DNA from: Cryptomeria japonica
Taxonomy: Eukaryota > Streptophyta > Pinopsida > Cupressales > Cupressaceae
Length of the DNA stretch: 64,000 nucleotides
Reading direction: 5' to 3'
Assembly (NCBI RefSeq): GCF_030272615.1
Contig: NC_081406.1
Span: 141,823,299 to 141,887,298, forward strand
The notes beneath the pieces are model-generated. The model searched no databases, was not told where the DNA came from, and saw nothing but the letters and a program-made list of their open reading frames with translations. Numbering within the stretch: position 1 is the stretch's first letter; each line of letters opens with the position of its first letter. The translations under genes and the position numbers were made by a program. Below are positions 47,332 through 59,963 of the stretch, piece after piece.

Positions 47332-50300
47332 ATGGCATCCACCTCTACAATTGAATACATAGTAAACCCTACTGTTATTGAGGTAATAAAAAGGCCTAGG
47401 CCCGTATTTTAGTTAGTTCTCAAGATAGAAAAGAAGGATGATACCTTAGGTGCCTTTTCTCAAATTCCTAAGGGAGTTGTATATGCTGAAGACCCCAGAA
47501 TGTACATCCACTGCAACATTGAAGAGTTAGGAAATGAGGAAATTAAAACCATGTATAAAACCGTGATATGTGATAATTCCGACAATGTTAAAGATGAACA
47601 CAAAATCATTGAAACCCTAGGATTTATAGAGATCCTTAGCATTCCTGAATTTCCAAAGGATGTGATTAGGATAGTTTTAAGCAGGGTACATGGAGAATTT
47701 TTCTGGTTAGATGCAATCCATAAGATCACCAAGGAAGCTGTGAAAGCTGTCACAGGGTTTCCGACCACTGGTAAAAGACCAGATAAAACTAAGAATTTTT
47801 CCAATGACCTAGTTATAGACCTAACTGGTGCAACATTTGACAAGAGGTCTCTAAGGGTTAATGATGTAAAATATATCAATGTGAGATTCATCAGTATGAT
47901 ATTAGGGTATAAAGAAACTCATGCTAATAGACTAAATTCAGTTTCAAGCTTATGCATTAAGAGTGCTTATGATATGGTAACAGATAATGCAAAAAATGAC
48001 ATATGTGAATGGTTAAAGGATGAATTAATTGACAATCTTGGAAAGGTCAAGAAGGACAAGAAAGGAACTTTCATATTTGGAAATTTGTTGGTATGCCTAA
48101 TGCTACACATAACAAAATAGGTTCCCGATATAGGTTACAAAGAACTTGGATATGACATACCGGTAGGCAAACAATTGACTGAACTATTCAATAACATGGT
48201 TGAGAACAAGGAAAACAATATTAATGACTTCTTTCAAGCATTAAAAGCTAAAATGAAGAAAAGAGTAAGGTTATCATAGAAGATTGTAGACAAATACAAA
48301 GATGATATATGCTTTGTCATCAAGAAAGATGAAATCTAGATGGAAGCGGTCATCCCAAGGATAGTTTGGGTAACTGAGATGGGCTATGAAACAGATGATC
48401 ACATAGTTGAAACATATGCTAAAGCACTTCTGGAAGCCCCCATAGAACCAAAAGAAGAAGTATTTGGTAGTGCTGAAACCATAGAAAGCCAAATTCAATC
48501 AAAGAAAAGGGTGAAAAAGGTTGAGGCAGTTGTAAGGAAAGGGTCCAGACAAGCAAAAGCCATTAAGGAAGATGTATTGAAGAAAACCGGCATAACTGAG
48601 GATGAGTTAGCAGCTCCACAACTTGAAACTCACCTATCACCAGTAGGTACTTCTTCAAGAAGTGACATGCCTGCAACTTTTAAAAGAGTTGTAAGGAAAA
48701 GAGATCCCTCACCGACAACCACACCTTCACCTAGGAGGACAAGGCAAAAGCAACAAGCAGTGAGATCTCTGGTTAGAAAGACTGCACCAAAGAAGAAACT
48801 GACACCCAAGAAGAAGAAAAGGACAAACAAAGACTTGGCTCCTCTTGATATACTACTAAATGAAATCACAGAGGAAGGTAAACTGAAAAAATATAGAGAA
48901 AATTTATGAAACTCTACCAGCTGATGAGAAAGAACAAGTTGAAAATAGTGTTATATTGCACATGGATATGTACAAGAAATTTTTGATGGAAGTAGTCATT
49001 GAAATTCTTGATGACTTATTCAAAAGACTAGAGGCAAGAAGACAGGCAGTGATAGAATTGGATAAGAAAATAAAAATTGAGAAGTTACTTGCTGTATATC
49101 CGGTAAACTCTCCATAAGAAATTGATGATTTGATTGCCAAGGCCAACCGGTCAGTATTCTCTACTGCACACCGACATATTTCACTAATGGCAGGAAGAGT
49201 TAATGAAGTAACAAAGGAAACAAAAGATGGATGGGATATATTCTTGGTTGAGAAAGAAAAATAAGAAGAGTACAGGAACCCTAAACCTATAAAGGTATAT
49301 CAGAAAGATAGAGACAAGGGGAAAGGTAAAGTTGGTGGACCACCAAGTATCAAGGTTAGAGATAACTTACCCCCACCTTCTTTAAATACTCCACCAGTAA
49401 AATCAACAACTACTGAAGATCAACTGGCAGCTGAGAGTATGGATGTAGAGGATAATAATCCTAATCCTGTGAATGTTGATACTCAGAAGATCAACATAGT
49501 AGTTGACAAAGATACAACTGTTAAGTCAGATATGGCTAGTGAGCCTCCGGTAGCAGGGGAAACAAATAAATCGGCAGAAGGTAAAGAGAAAAAGGTAGAG
49601 ACTGAGACACAGACTGAGGCAATGCAACATACTGAGAAACAAATAGAGCTAAAGGCTCCGAAACAACAACAACCAAAATAGGTACATAAGGAAACAGTGC
49701 CACCGATAACTAGTGAAGTAGGAAAACCAGTGCTTAAAGAAGTGCAGACACAAACAAACCTACTAGAGGTCAATACAAGCTTGGTTAATTCCACCGGTAC
49801 TCAGATTGTTGGATTGTCATCGAGATATAAATCAACAAATGTGACTGAGGTGTTATTAGATTCTATCAAGAAAATAACCGACTGCAGCTCACAAGCTTAC
49901 AATGCAATTGATGATTCCATACCAATTTTGAAGGTAATTGCTCCCAACTGTAATATAGATAAGAAAGATTCTTTAGGACAATTGGATACATTGTGTAAAT
50001 ATATCTCAGAAAAAATTGAGAAAATAAAGGAAGAGTCAGTGAAGGATAAGGTAGAAATTGAAAAACAGAAATTCTTTGATGAGGAAATAAAGAAGTGTAA
50101 TAGAGATTTTGACACACTTCTACTGGAACTATGTAATTTGTTGAAAGAATACAAAAATCTGTATAAAGATACCTGTAAAACAAACTTTTTGACTGTAGAT
50201 ATTGACAAGAAAATGAGAAAGGTACAGGATGAGATAAATAAACTTGTAGACAACTTTGTCAACTCACTTGATACACTATCAGTTTTTGAGGAGAAGATAA

Positions 50301-50596
50301 CAAATTTTGAGGAAGAACTACTCAAATTGGAAATAGAGAAAGAAAGAATAATAAATAAGGCAAAACATTTGAGATCTAAACTAAGTCCAAGATTGGAATA
50401 TCAAGCATCTCTGCGGAAGGAAATTTCTGAGGCATTAATACAGGGAAGCAAAACACCAGCAGAGCATTTGCAACATCTCACCGATACAGTGAAGAGAACA
50501 AAGACAACAATAAAAGATAGCAAGAAGTTTATGGATAGTATAAACTTGATTTTGGGAGACCTTTTTCAAATTATAACTACCCAGCTACAAGGTTGA
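47332..50596 (+). pseudogene. Element C ORF2: unknown protein of about 1,088 codons
   Basis: Starts MASTSTIEYIVNPTVIEV. The first frame runs to about 48890 with stops near 47410, 48118, 48278 and 48337. A frameshift near 48890 leads to a second frame with stops near 49117, 49262 and 49679, ending at TGA 50594-50596. Three regions: a folded-looking N-terminal 330 residues (FFWLDAIHKITKEAVKAVTG, WLKDELIDNL), a very basic middle with nuclear-signal-like runs (RKTAPKKKLTPKKKKRTNKD near 48770-48830), and a Lys/Glu-rich C-terminal coiled coil (NFEEELLKLEIEKERI near 50300). No catalytic retroelement motif. I do not recognise it; it may be a captured host gene or an element-specific protein. Confidence 0.7.
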
Positions 50597-50795
50597 AACC
50601 ACAAACTCTACTGACATCTTGACAACCTTTGTCATTGATGCCAAAGGGAGAGTAGTGGGATGAGAAAATTCAAATCACAGGAATCATATACTTAGGGGGA
50701 GCACACACATTTTTGGTAACATTTTTGGACTACACATTTTTGGATACTTTTTGAAATTTCTCATGAGTGTTGCCATCAATGCCAAAGGGGGAGAT
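50597..50795 (+). other. Element C 3' untranslated region and polypurine tracts
   Basis: Two degenerate tracts (GCCAAAGGGAGAGTAG near 50640; TTAGGGGGAGCAC near 50692) and the terminal AAAGGGGGAGAT (50784-50795) next to the LTR, the same multi-tract plan as S1 and S2. Confidence 0.8.
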
Positions 50796-51591
50796 TGTTG
50801 GCATATGCACACTCCAATGATATATTGTATGTGATTGAAGGTTTTTTCATTGATGGAAACCTTGCAATCCTATGGCACTCACAAAGACATTATACCAACA
50901 TCAGGAGATAACACTCTACACCGGCACTGAGAACACCGGCACTGGCATAGAAGAAATGAAGTATATTGGCACAAAGGCCGACATGATTTTTGTTATATAA
51001 TATTTTGTTTATTATTGTAAGCCGACTTGGCAAATTGTAAAATGACTCTTATATATAAAAGAGATCATTGTAGACATTTGGAAATGAGTAGATTGTGAAG
51101 TAGAAGCATTAAGGAAAATATTAGGCAGACCTAATGTGCGAAATATAGGTCAAGGGGTATATGTAAAGATCAAAGCAGGAACCGGTACTAAATCAGGCAT
51201 TGAAGATGCTATTGTAAAGCAGTGCAAGATATTGGATTTGTATAATCCTTATTGTAAGTCAGTGAGACTTCCCATTGAGCAGTGAGCTCTAGGCAGTTGG
51301 CCTTCCTGCATGTGCAGGCCCCTATTGTAAGTAATATTCTCTTATTGGTCAGTGAGTGAATATTGTGGGTCACAAATCCCACCGAGGTTTTTCCCACATC
51401 GGGTTTCCTCGTTAACATCTTGTGTTATGGTGTACTTTTCATGTGGATGTACTTAATTCTGTTTATTGCATTATTTCTTGCATACCGGTACACTGTTATA
51501 TTATGTTCTGCATGTTTTAAGTTAAGAAATTCTAATCACCGGTTAGATACTGATTCACCCCCCCCTCTCAGTATCTATGGGACCCCTAACA
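50796..51591 (+). repeat. Element C 3' LTR
   Basis: 796 bp, TGTTGGCATATG to CCCCTAACA, then the GTGAT target copy. TATATAAA at 51052-51059. Confidence 0.93.
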
Positions 51592-51596
51592 GTGAT

Positions 51597-54500
51597 CATG
51601 TTTGGGAATTTTGTACCATAAGCTTATAATTTTCTCACGATGACACTTACTTAATGAGGTTATTCCCAAGAAGTTTGGGAGGGCAAACAATGGAGTGGTT
51701 GTCTAAACTTACACCTCCCATCAGATCCTTTGATGAGTTGGTAAACAAATTTCTCACACAATATTCCTATAATATTCAACATGCGATCACCATGTTGGAT
51801 GTATGTAATACCAAGTAAAAAAAACAATGAAACATTCATGGTGCTTCTTCAGAGTTGGAGACGTATGGTTTCAAGATATCCTCGAGATGTGCCTGCAAAG
51901 GAAAAGATGGAGATCTTTATTGACAATATAAATAGTGAGATGAGTTATCAACTCAAGCTCTAGTACATACCATCTTTTGCCAAGTTGATAAAAAATGAAA
52001 TCCAAGTAGAGGAAGCTCGCATCAAGAAAGGAACATTGAATTTCTTTAAGGAAGGAACTAACTTGTCCAGCACTCACTTTAACAACCAAAACAACAACAA
52101 TACTTTAGAAAAATCTAGATTCTGGACCAGAAATAAAATGTTGTTAATGAGGGAGGAGCTGATGCTAATGATATGAAGTCTAAACAACAAGTATTAGCTT
52201 TATCAGGTAATCCACAATCTAACAAGAATAAAAATAGTGTCAACCAAGGCACTAACACTTATCCACAAAATACCAATCAGGGACCTTCAAATTCAAACAC
52301 CAACAACAATACCCAAACCAACAACAATACCCAAGGCAAAAACACTAATCGAGGGAATAATACAAATCAAAGAGGTAACACTATTATTTTCCCAAATAGA
52401 TGCATCTACACACCATTGGGGCAAACCTTGGAATCAACATTTTGAGAACTCCTGGCAAACAATATTATCACATTGCCAGCCATAAACAACTTTGAACCCT
52501 AGATCAAACCACTTTAGTGGAATGACTCGCATTTTTGTGATTTTCATCAAAACAAAGGACATCACACAAATGATTGCATGAGGCTTAAGAATATTGTTCA
52601 AGATATTATTGATAGAGGTGATTTAATGGTTGATTGTCTAAAAACAAATGGTGATCATGATGCCTTTAAAAATCCTCTTCCAAATTACAACTAGGAAGGC
52701 GCTTCATCATCAAACGATACACGGGGAACTCACATAAATCATCTGTACAACAACACCATCAATCACATATCAATAGATGACAACCAAATAAATGTCATAA
52801 AAATCAAGGACAAACAAGACCATACATCAATCAATGTGACAAGTAGAGCTCAAAAATACATCTTGAAAGGGCATACATCAACATCGACCACTATCCCCAA
52901 GACTCAATACGATTTGTTTAATCAACTGCCAAGAACTCCTTAGATATTCATACTCGAGTTACTCAAACTCTCTCCGAAACATAAGGACATCTTATAACAA
53001 GCACTCGTTGAAAAAAATGTGCCTCAAGATCTGGACATTGATAAATTTCAAGCCATGGTGGCTCATATGACAGGGCCTCATAATCTCACCTTTTACGAAC
53101 ACGATAATATCTCTTTGAGTCATCCACATAATACTCCCCTTCATATTGAAGTCTTATTCTACAAACATCGAGTCAAAAGAGTATTAATAGATGGAGGAGC
53201 TAGTCTCAATATCTGTACTTTAAAACTTATCTATGCATTAGGCTTCTCTAAATAGTCTATTGATCCACACAAAAAGATCACCATCAAGGCCTATGATGAT
53301 GAAGAAAGATCATCCAAAGGAACAATAATACTAAATATTCAGGTAGGATCGATACAAAGAGACACTATGTGCCAAGTCATATACATAGACTTAACATACA
53401 ATATTCTATTGGGTTGTCCTTGGATACATGAAATGCAAGGAGTGCCTTCAACCTACCATCAGTGTGTCAAATTCCCATATAATGGACATGATATTTGCAT
53501 ATCGGCCGATAATAATCTCTTTCAACATTGCAATGCTATGGGGGCAGCTCAAGATAGCCTGGTTCCACACAACAGGGAAGCTCCAGCTTCCTCAGCATTA
53601 GATCATCATCAAGAAAAGCTCAAATCTTTATCCATGGATTTCAAACAAAAGATAAAAATCAAAGAGCAAGGCATGGGAGAATACTCTTTCGAACCCATTT
53701 GCCTATCCAAATTGCCAACATCTCCAAAATATCATGGACAACCTTCAACCTCAACACATCAAGCAACACAACCCATCACCAAGTTTGATGGCAAATTTAT
53801 CCAATTGGGCACACTAGCACATGAATAAGAAGAGAAAGATATCCTTAGTTGGCTATACAAGGATGAGGGAGAAGTCACAGATGCTACTTTGGAGGTGGCC
53901 ATACCAACACAACAATATGGAAAAAGATTCCTAATCATGCAACAGATGGGATACAATGGCAAAGGACCTATAGGTAAGTGTCAAGAAGGCATTACAAAAC
54001 CACTAGACCCTCATTCACAATTTTCTCGAGACAAAACAAGACTGGGATATGTACACAACATACCCCCAAGGAAAAAACAAAATAAGTATCAAAAACCTTA
54101 GTGGAAAGAAAAGAAGAAATACAATGAGGACTCATGGAAAGAGGCACTACACCAAGCAACATAAAGAACAAGGAAAGAGCAAGAACACTAGGAAAAAGAG
54201 AAATGAAAAGAGGAATTGACCATTTAAAGGGAAGAAGCATCTTATGAGAAAGTGCATCATGTACAGGAACCTATTCAAAACAAGCCAGAGTCACCACCTA
54301 AAGAAATCACTGCTCCCCAAGGACAAACAGTGTATGAACAAATGCAAAGGGTACAAGCAGGCTCTGATTCGGAATTAGAAAAAACTATAAGATTGGTATC
54401 AATTATCAGAGATCTTTTCTCACCCTACAACATACCTGTCATCAGCACTGAAAGACTCAGGGATAGTACTTCTGAAACTGATTCTAATGACTATGAATGG

Positions 54501-57500
54501 GGTAGTTTTTCAAATATTACTGAGGATGTCCCCGAAGGTGCTATACATTCACACACACCCCTTTCTCAGGAGGGACAAGACACAAAGTCTCAACTACTTG
54601 AATTCGGTTCACAACATATCTATGAAGCTAAGGAAAACAAGCAACAACACTACATACAAGTCTACATGGAAGACAATACCATCGAAGACCTTGACAATAT
54701 CATTAACCTAAACAACATACCAGACAACGTTAATGATACCTCTATCATGACACTTACCATAGTCGACCTCGACCCACCAAATGACTGTCTACTGCTCGTA
54801 TTTCCTGATTTGATAGACTAGGACAAACCTGAACACCATGATATACCTATTTTTCCAGATGATGAATCCATTATCCATTACCTATGTATAGTCAACCCAG
54901 AAACAGGCTCTACCAGCAAACAAAATAATAATATCTGCAATTGGGAGGGTGGTCTCTCAGTCGCAAAAATGAAAGAAACAAAGGATCTAATGTTGAAAAC
55001 TAGTCAATGGCAACATTAGATCACAAAAAAGTCAAAATAAAGGATGCATCTGAGGGTGAAAACCCTTTTAAGGCACCTAAGGATGGGAGACTTGACACTC
55101 TTCCTAAACACTATCAGGAGTGATCACCCATATTGATTGATCCCACTCAATCAATAAACATCGGTACAAAAGTAGCAGCTAAAAACATACACCTAGTAGA
55201 ATCACTGATAGAAGAGGGGAAACTAGAGTTTATCAGATTCTTCATAGAAAAGCAAATCAATTTTGCTTGGTCCTATGCTAATATGCCCAGAATCAATCCA
55301 AACTTAATCATACATCATTTTTCTATTGCTCCAAGAGCTAAACTAGTCAAACAAAAGTTAAGAAAGATGAATCCACACGTAGCATTAATGGTCAAAGATG
55401 AACTAAAAAAGTTATTAGACATCAGATTCATTTGACCTATAGACTATACTGAATGGATTTCAAACATTGTACCAGTTTCAAAACTAGACGGAAGCATCAT
55501 AATATGCACAATTTTTAGAGATGTCAACAAAGCCTGTCCAAAGGATGACTTTCCTTTGCTCAACATCGACATAATTGTGGACCTCACAACGGGCCATGCA
55601 ATGCTCTCATTAATGGATGGTTTCTCTGGCTATAATCAAATCAAGATAGCCCCAGAGGATCAAGATAAAACAACGTTCACCTGTCCTTGAGGAACGTATT
55701 GTTGGAACGTCATGCCTTTTGGCTTGAAGAATGATGGGGAAACTTATCAAAGAGCAATGACGACAATATTTCATGATATGATGCATACCTTCATGGATGA
55801 CTATGTGGATGATTTATTAGCTAAGTCATTCATCTAGGTATATTAGATAAAATATTTCAAAGATTGGAGAAATTTCAAGTCAGGCTAAACCCTAAGAAGT
55901 GTGTCTTTGGGGTAACATTAGCTAAATTATTAGGCTACATTGTGTTTGAAAAGGGAATTGAAGTAGATCTAGCAAAGGTATAGGCCATCATGGAGATGCC
56001 ACCTCCCAGGAACATTAGTCAACTTAGATTTCTACAAGGACAACTACAATCTATTAGGCGATTCATAGCCCAACTAGAAGATAAAAGTATACCATTCAAT
56101 CATCTGCTACATAAGAACATACCATTTAGATGGGAAGCCAAGTGTGCGGAATAATTCTATCAAATAAAGCAATATCTAATGAATCCACCAGTTCTAGTAC
56201 CACCAATAGCAGGAAAGCCACTCATTCTCTACACATCAATAATGAAAGTATCATTGGGGGAACTATTAGCACAAGAAGATCAAGAAGTCAAGGAACGAGC
56301 TATATATTACATCAGCCAAACATTAAATGGATATGAACTAGATGACACATTCATTGAGAAGGCTTGTTTAGCTATGGTATTCGCCTCTCAAAAGTTCCAC
56401 CATTACATGCTAGCTCACACAATCAAGCTAGTAGGAAAAATTGATCCTCTCAAGTATTTACTCAGCAAAGCAACTCTCACAAGCCGACTGGCTAAATGGG
56501 TCATGATTCTTAGTGAGTTTGATATCCAATACATAGAGAGTCGGGCTATCAAGGGACAAGTAATTCTAGATCAATTAGCTGAAGCACCATTACCAGATAA
56601 GCAACCAATGAAGGTGGAATTTCCAGACATGGATGTCCTTACTATTAGACTCAAGCAATGGGCCCTGTACTTTGATGGTTCCTATATCCAACATGGATCA
56701 GGTGCTGTCATCTTGTTCATCACCCCCAAAGGACACACCATTTGAAGATCATATAGACTCATGTTTCCATGCACTAATAACATCGTTGAGTATGAAGCCC
56801 TGATCACAAGAATCAAAATGGCCATGGAATGGAGAATCACATAATTGAAAGTCTATGGAGATTCCCAACTGGTTATAAATAAGATCAACAATGAATATCA
56901 GACAAAGGATGACAAGCTGCTACCATACAAAAGAATGGTGGATGACTTCAAGCAATACTTTGTACACATCACCTTCGAGCAAATACCAAGGTTAGACAAC
57001 AAAGCAGCCAATGCAATGACCACTATTGCTTTACTACTACAAATTCTAAAGCAATAGAGTCATTATGAGTTCCTAGTAGAGCAACTTGTTTCCCCAACCT
57101 ATGACAATTCTGATTCCCACGTCATCTATGCCTTAACCGGTTTAGACTCTCCTCTATACATGACAATCTATGAATATCTTAAAACTAATACCCTACCCAT
57201 TGACCTATCTTGTAATAAAAAACACAACTTTATCCGAAAAGCCGCCCGTTATACCTTAATCGCTGACACACTTTAGCGTCGAGGTCTAGATGGTACTCTT
57301 CGTTGTTGCCTTGATCGTAATGAATCTGACTCTTCTTTACATGAGCTTCACAAGGGTATCTATAGAATGCATTCAAATGGTCCTACTCTCGCTAAAAAGC
57401 TTTTGAGAATGGGATATTACTGGTCGACAATGGAAAAAGACTCTTATCAATTTGCAAAGAAATGTCCTAAGTGCCAAATTCATGGCAATCTTATCCATGC

Positions 57501-58410
57501 ACCAGCATAGGAGTTGCAGCCATTTACGACATCATGGCCTTTCTGTCAGTGGGGACTTGATTTAGTAGGGAAAATCCATCCTTCCTCTTCAAATGGACAC
57601 AAGTTCATTATCACTGCGACAAAGTATTTCACAAAATGGATTGAAGCAGTCCCAATGACCACAGTAATTAGAAAACAGATTGCCTCATTTATTGTCAATT
57701 ATCTAATTTGTAGATATGGCATTCCAAGCTCCATCATCATAGACAACGGGCATCCCTTCAAAAATCAGGATGTGCAAGAGCTATGTGAGCAATTAAAAAT
57801 CCAACATCATTTCTCTACACCTTACTACCCACAAGGGAATGGTCAAGCAAAGGCATCAAATAAAACAATCTTGAAAATCCTAAAGAAAATAGTAAATGAT
57901 GCAAGTAAGGATTGACATGTAAAACTCAATCTGACACTCTGGGCATACAGGACTAGCATCCAGACACCTACAAGGGCTACACCATATTCATGGGTGTATG
58001 GATCAGAAGCAATTTTACCTCTTGAGGTAGAAATTCCATCACTCAGAGTATCTTTAAAAGGCCTCATACCAAATGAGGAGTATCGGGTAAACAGATTGCA
58101 AGAACTAGAGCTTCTAGATGTAAAACGAGAACATGCCTATGATCATCTCAAAGCATACCAGTAGCACATGTGCATAAGCTACAACCACAGAGTCATCCCT
58201 AGGATTTTTAAAGTCGGTGATCTTGTACTCAACGAAAATCCTAGAAATCAACAGGATCGAGAAAAGAAGGGGAAGTTTGAACCTAACTGGTTAGGTCCCT
58301 ATGTCATCATATTAGCCTATGGATCAGACACCTATCAGCTAACAACTTCAGAAGGAGATGTGCTTGACGAACCAACCAACAACATCCACTTGAAGAAATT
58401 ATACACTTGA
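51597..58410 (+). pseudogene. Tat B gag-pol, remainder (stops and frameshifts)
   Basis: Continues gag after element C. Same domains as A: gag core near 51600-52020, zinc site (FHQNKGHHTNDC) near 52545, protease IDGGAS (Asp codon 53190), G-patch (FLIMQQMGYNGKGPIGK) near 53930, RT with YVDD at 55802-55813, RNase H near 56180-56540, second RNase H (YFDGSY near 56670; YGDSQLVIN near 56855), integrase from about 57340 to 57860, C-terminus to 58410. Stretches are in at least three different frames (for example 53019-54821, 55133-55435, 56179-58410), with many stops. None of the A stops that I compared is shared. Confidence 0.9.
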
Positions 58411-59492
58411 GTGGTCTAATGCACGGAAAAAGTGAAAAATATAAAAAATAAGAAAATACAAAAAAATCAGAAAAACAACAAAAAGGTGTAATAAAAACAA
58501 GTGGTGAAAACCTAGCAACAAGCACTATTTGTGATAGAAAAACTCCTCTATCTATCATTACTCATATTTTTACATCCAAATTCAAAGCTGATTGCCATCG
58601 CCCAACACTTTTTACGCAACATTGTCCCGGACATACTTAACGTAGTCACTGCCCTTGCTTATCTGAAGATCAGTTCATCATATCCCACCATGGCTTGGTA
58701 ATCACTATGTATATCCACATCAATAGGAATATATAACTAGGGGAAACATTCCTCTTACTTCAAGCATTCCAACAACAAGTAAACAAGAATCATAGCAAGC
58801 TAAGGAAACCCTGTCAACAACAACTCATCAGCTGAGAAAACAAGACACTGATCCCATTAACAACTTCAACACACATGATGGATGATTTTATGAATTATAA
58901 TTTGTTTACATCTCGCATAAAGTGTTGACTATTTTTCAATTCAAATTTTTGAATCATTGGATCTCTTGAATTTCTCAACGATGCATCGAGCTAGAGAAAG
59001 TAGCAAGAGAGTCTGATATTTTTTTAGTTTTTTGTTTGTGAGGCAATCACTTGTATGGTGCAAATCTATCTTGAGGCATGATTGGAAACATATCATTGAA
59101 GACATTATTCCACTTTGCACATACAAATGGTTAATTCTTGTTAGTTTTACACAAGCAACACTCAGGTCATCTTGGTTTAATTATACCTCCATTCTTGTTC
59201 TATCTTGCAATATCAAAATCCATGTATGTTTTACTCAGGTCATTATGGTTTGAATATACCATTATGCTTGTATAAAATTCCAACATATCGAAATCTCAAT
59301 GATGACAAACAAAAACAGAGCAAAAACATGTGACTACATAGGAATGACAACGAGAGAATGAAGATGATCATTTAGATGCATATCATTTTAAACTTGCATT
59401 AAGTTGCATTTCATTCTTAGTTGCATATCATTTTACACTTGCATTTAGTTGCATATCACATTTTTATCTTGCATTAATTTCACATCATTATC

Positions 59493-59521
<29 letters not shown>

Positions 59522-59524
<3 letters not shown>

Positions 59525-59690
59525 ACATCTCATTTTCAAGATACATCTCACATCATTATCATTATCATACATCTCATTTTCAAGATACATCTCACATCAT
59601 TATCATTATCATACATCTCATTTTTAAGATACATCTCACATTATTATCATACTTTTTATTTTCAAGATAAATATCACATCATACATCAAA
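59522..59690. repeat. 44-bp tandem repeat in Tat B spacer
   Basis: Copies of CATACATCTCATTTTCAAGA plus a 24-bp ATCATTATCA-containing tail start at 59522 and 59566, with two decayed copies after. Not in A. Confidence 0.85.
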
Positions 59691-59864
59691 AAGATCAAGA
59701 TAAACAAAGCATCATCATATTTTCATCATTATAGCTGATACATAATAATCAAAATAAAAAACATTACTATCTAAGCATTACATCATCATAGAAACATCAT
59801 ATAAATGCATGCCATAAATCATCATCCATAACACATCACATGAGAATCAGAGAAATCAGTGCCG

Positions 59865-59882
59865 TATATATATATATATATC
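59865..59882. repeat. (TA)n run after GTGCCG in Tat B
   Basis: Same context and position relative to the antisense gene stop as 25349-25363. Confidence 0.7.
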
Positions 59883-59963
59883 TCAAAATGGTCGAAATGT
59901 ACAAGAGGTATCATGTCTGTCAAAATACAACAAAATGATCAAAATACAACAGAGACAAGTCTC

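Larger units (their letters stand above)
45006..51591 (+). mobile_element. Non-autonomous Sirevirus-type element C with unknown cargo
   Basis: 6586 bp; LTRs 45006-45800 and 50796-51591 (TGTTGGCATATG to CCCCTAACA), flanked by GTGAT at 45001-45005 and 51592-51596. Primer-site variant TGGTATAAGAGT at 45803. AAAGGGGGAGAT precedes the 3' LTR as in S1 and S2. No protease, integrase, reverse transcriptase or RNase H is encoded. Instead there are a zinc-knuckle protein and a long unknown protein. It must have been moved by enzymes of an autonomous copia; shared termini point to an S2-like relative. Confidence 0.92.
58411..59963 (+). other. Convergent spacer between pol and antisense PMD gene of Tat B
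   Basis: No gene. A-rich start as in A, a loose TTGCATATCATTTTA repeat near 59380-59460, a (TCATTA)n run near 59487-59523, a 44-bp tandem repeat, then GTGCCG plus (TA)n at 59859-59882. Confidence 0.6.

Noticed and set aside
46367-50325. Minus-strand open frames (46367-46687, 47460-47891, 49483-49794, 49897-50325)
   Set aside because: Reverse-strand shadows of element C ORF1 and ORF2; Ser/Leu-rich as expected from Lys/Glu-rich coding sequence.
51363-51629. Frame of 88 codons repeated at 45573-45848
   Set aside because: Falls in the two LTRs of element C and is repeated only because LTRs are duplicates; a hydrophobic translation of T-rich DNA.
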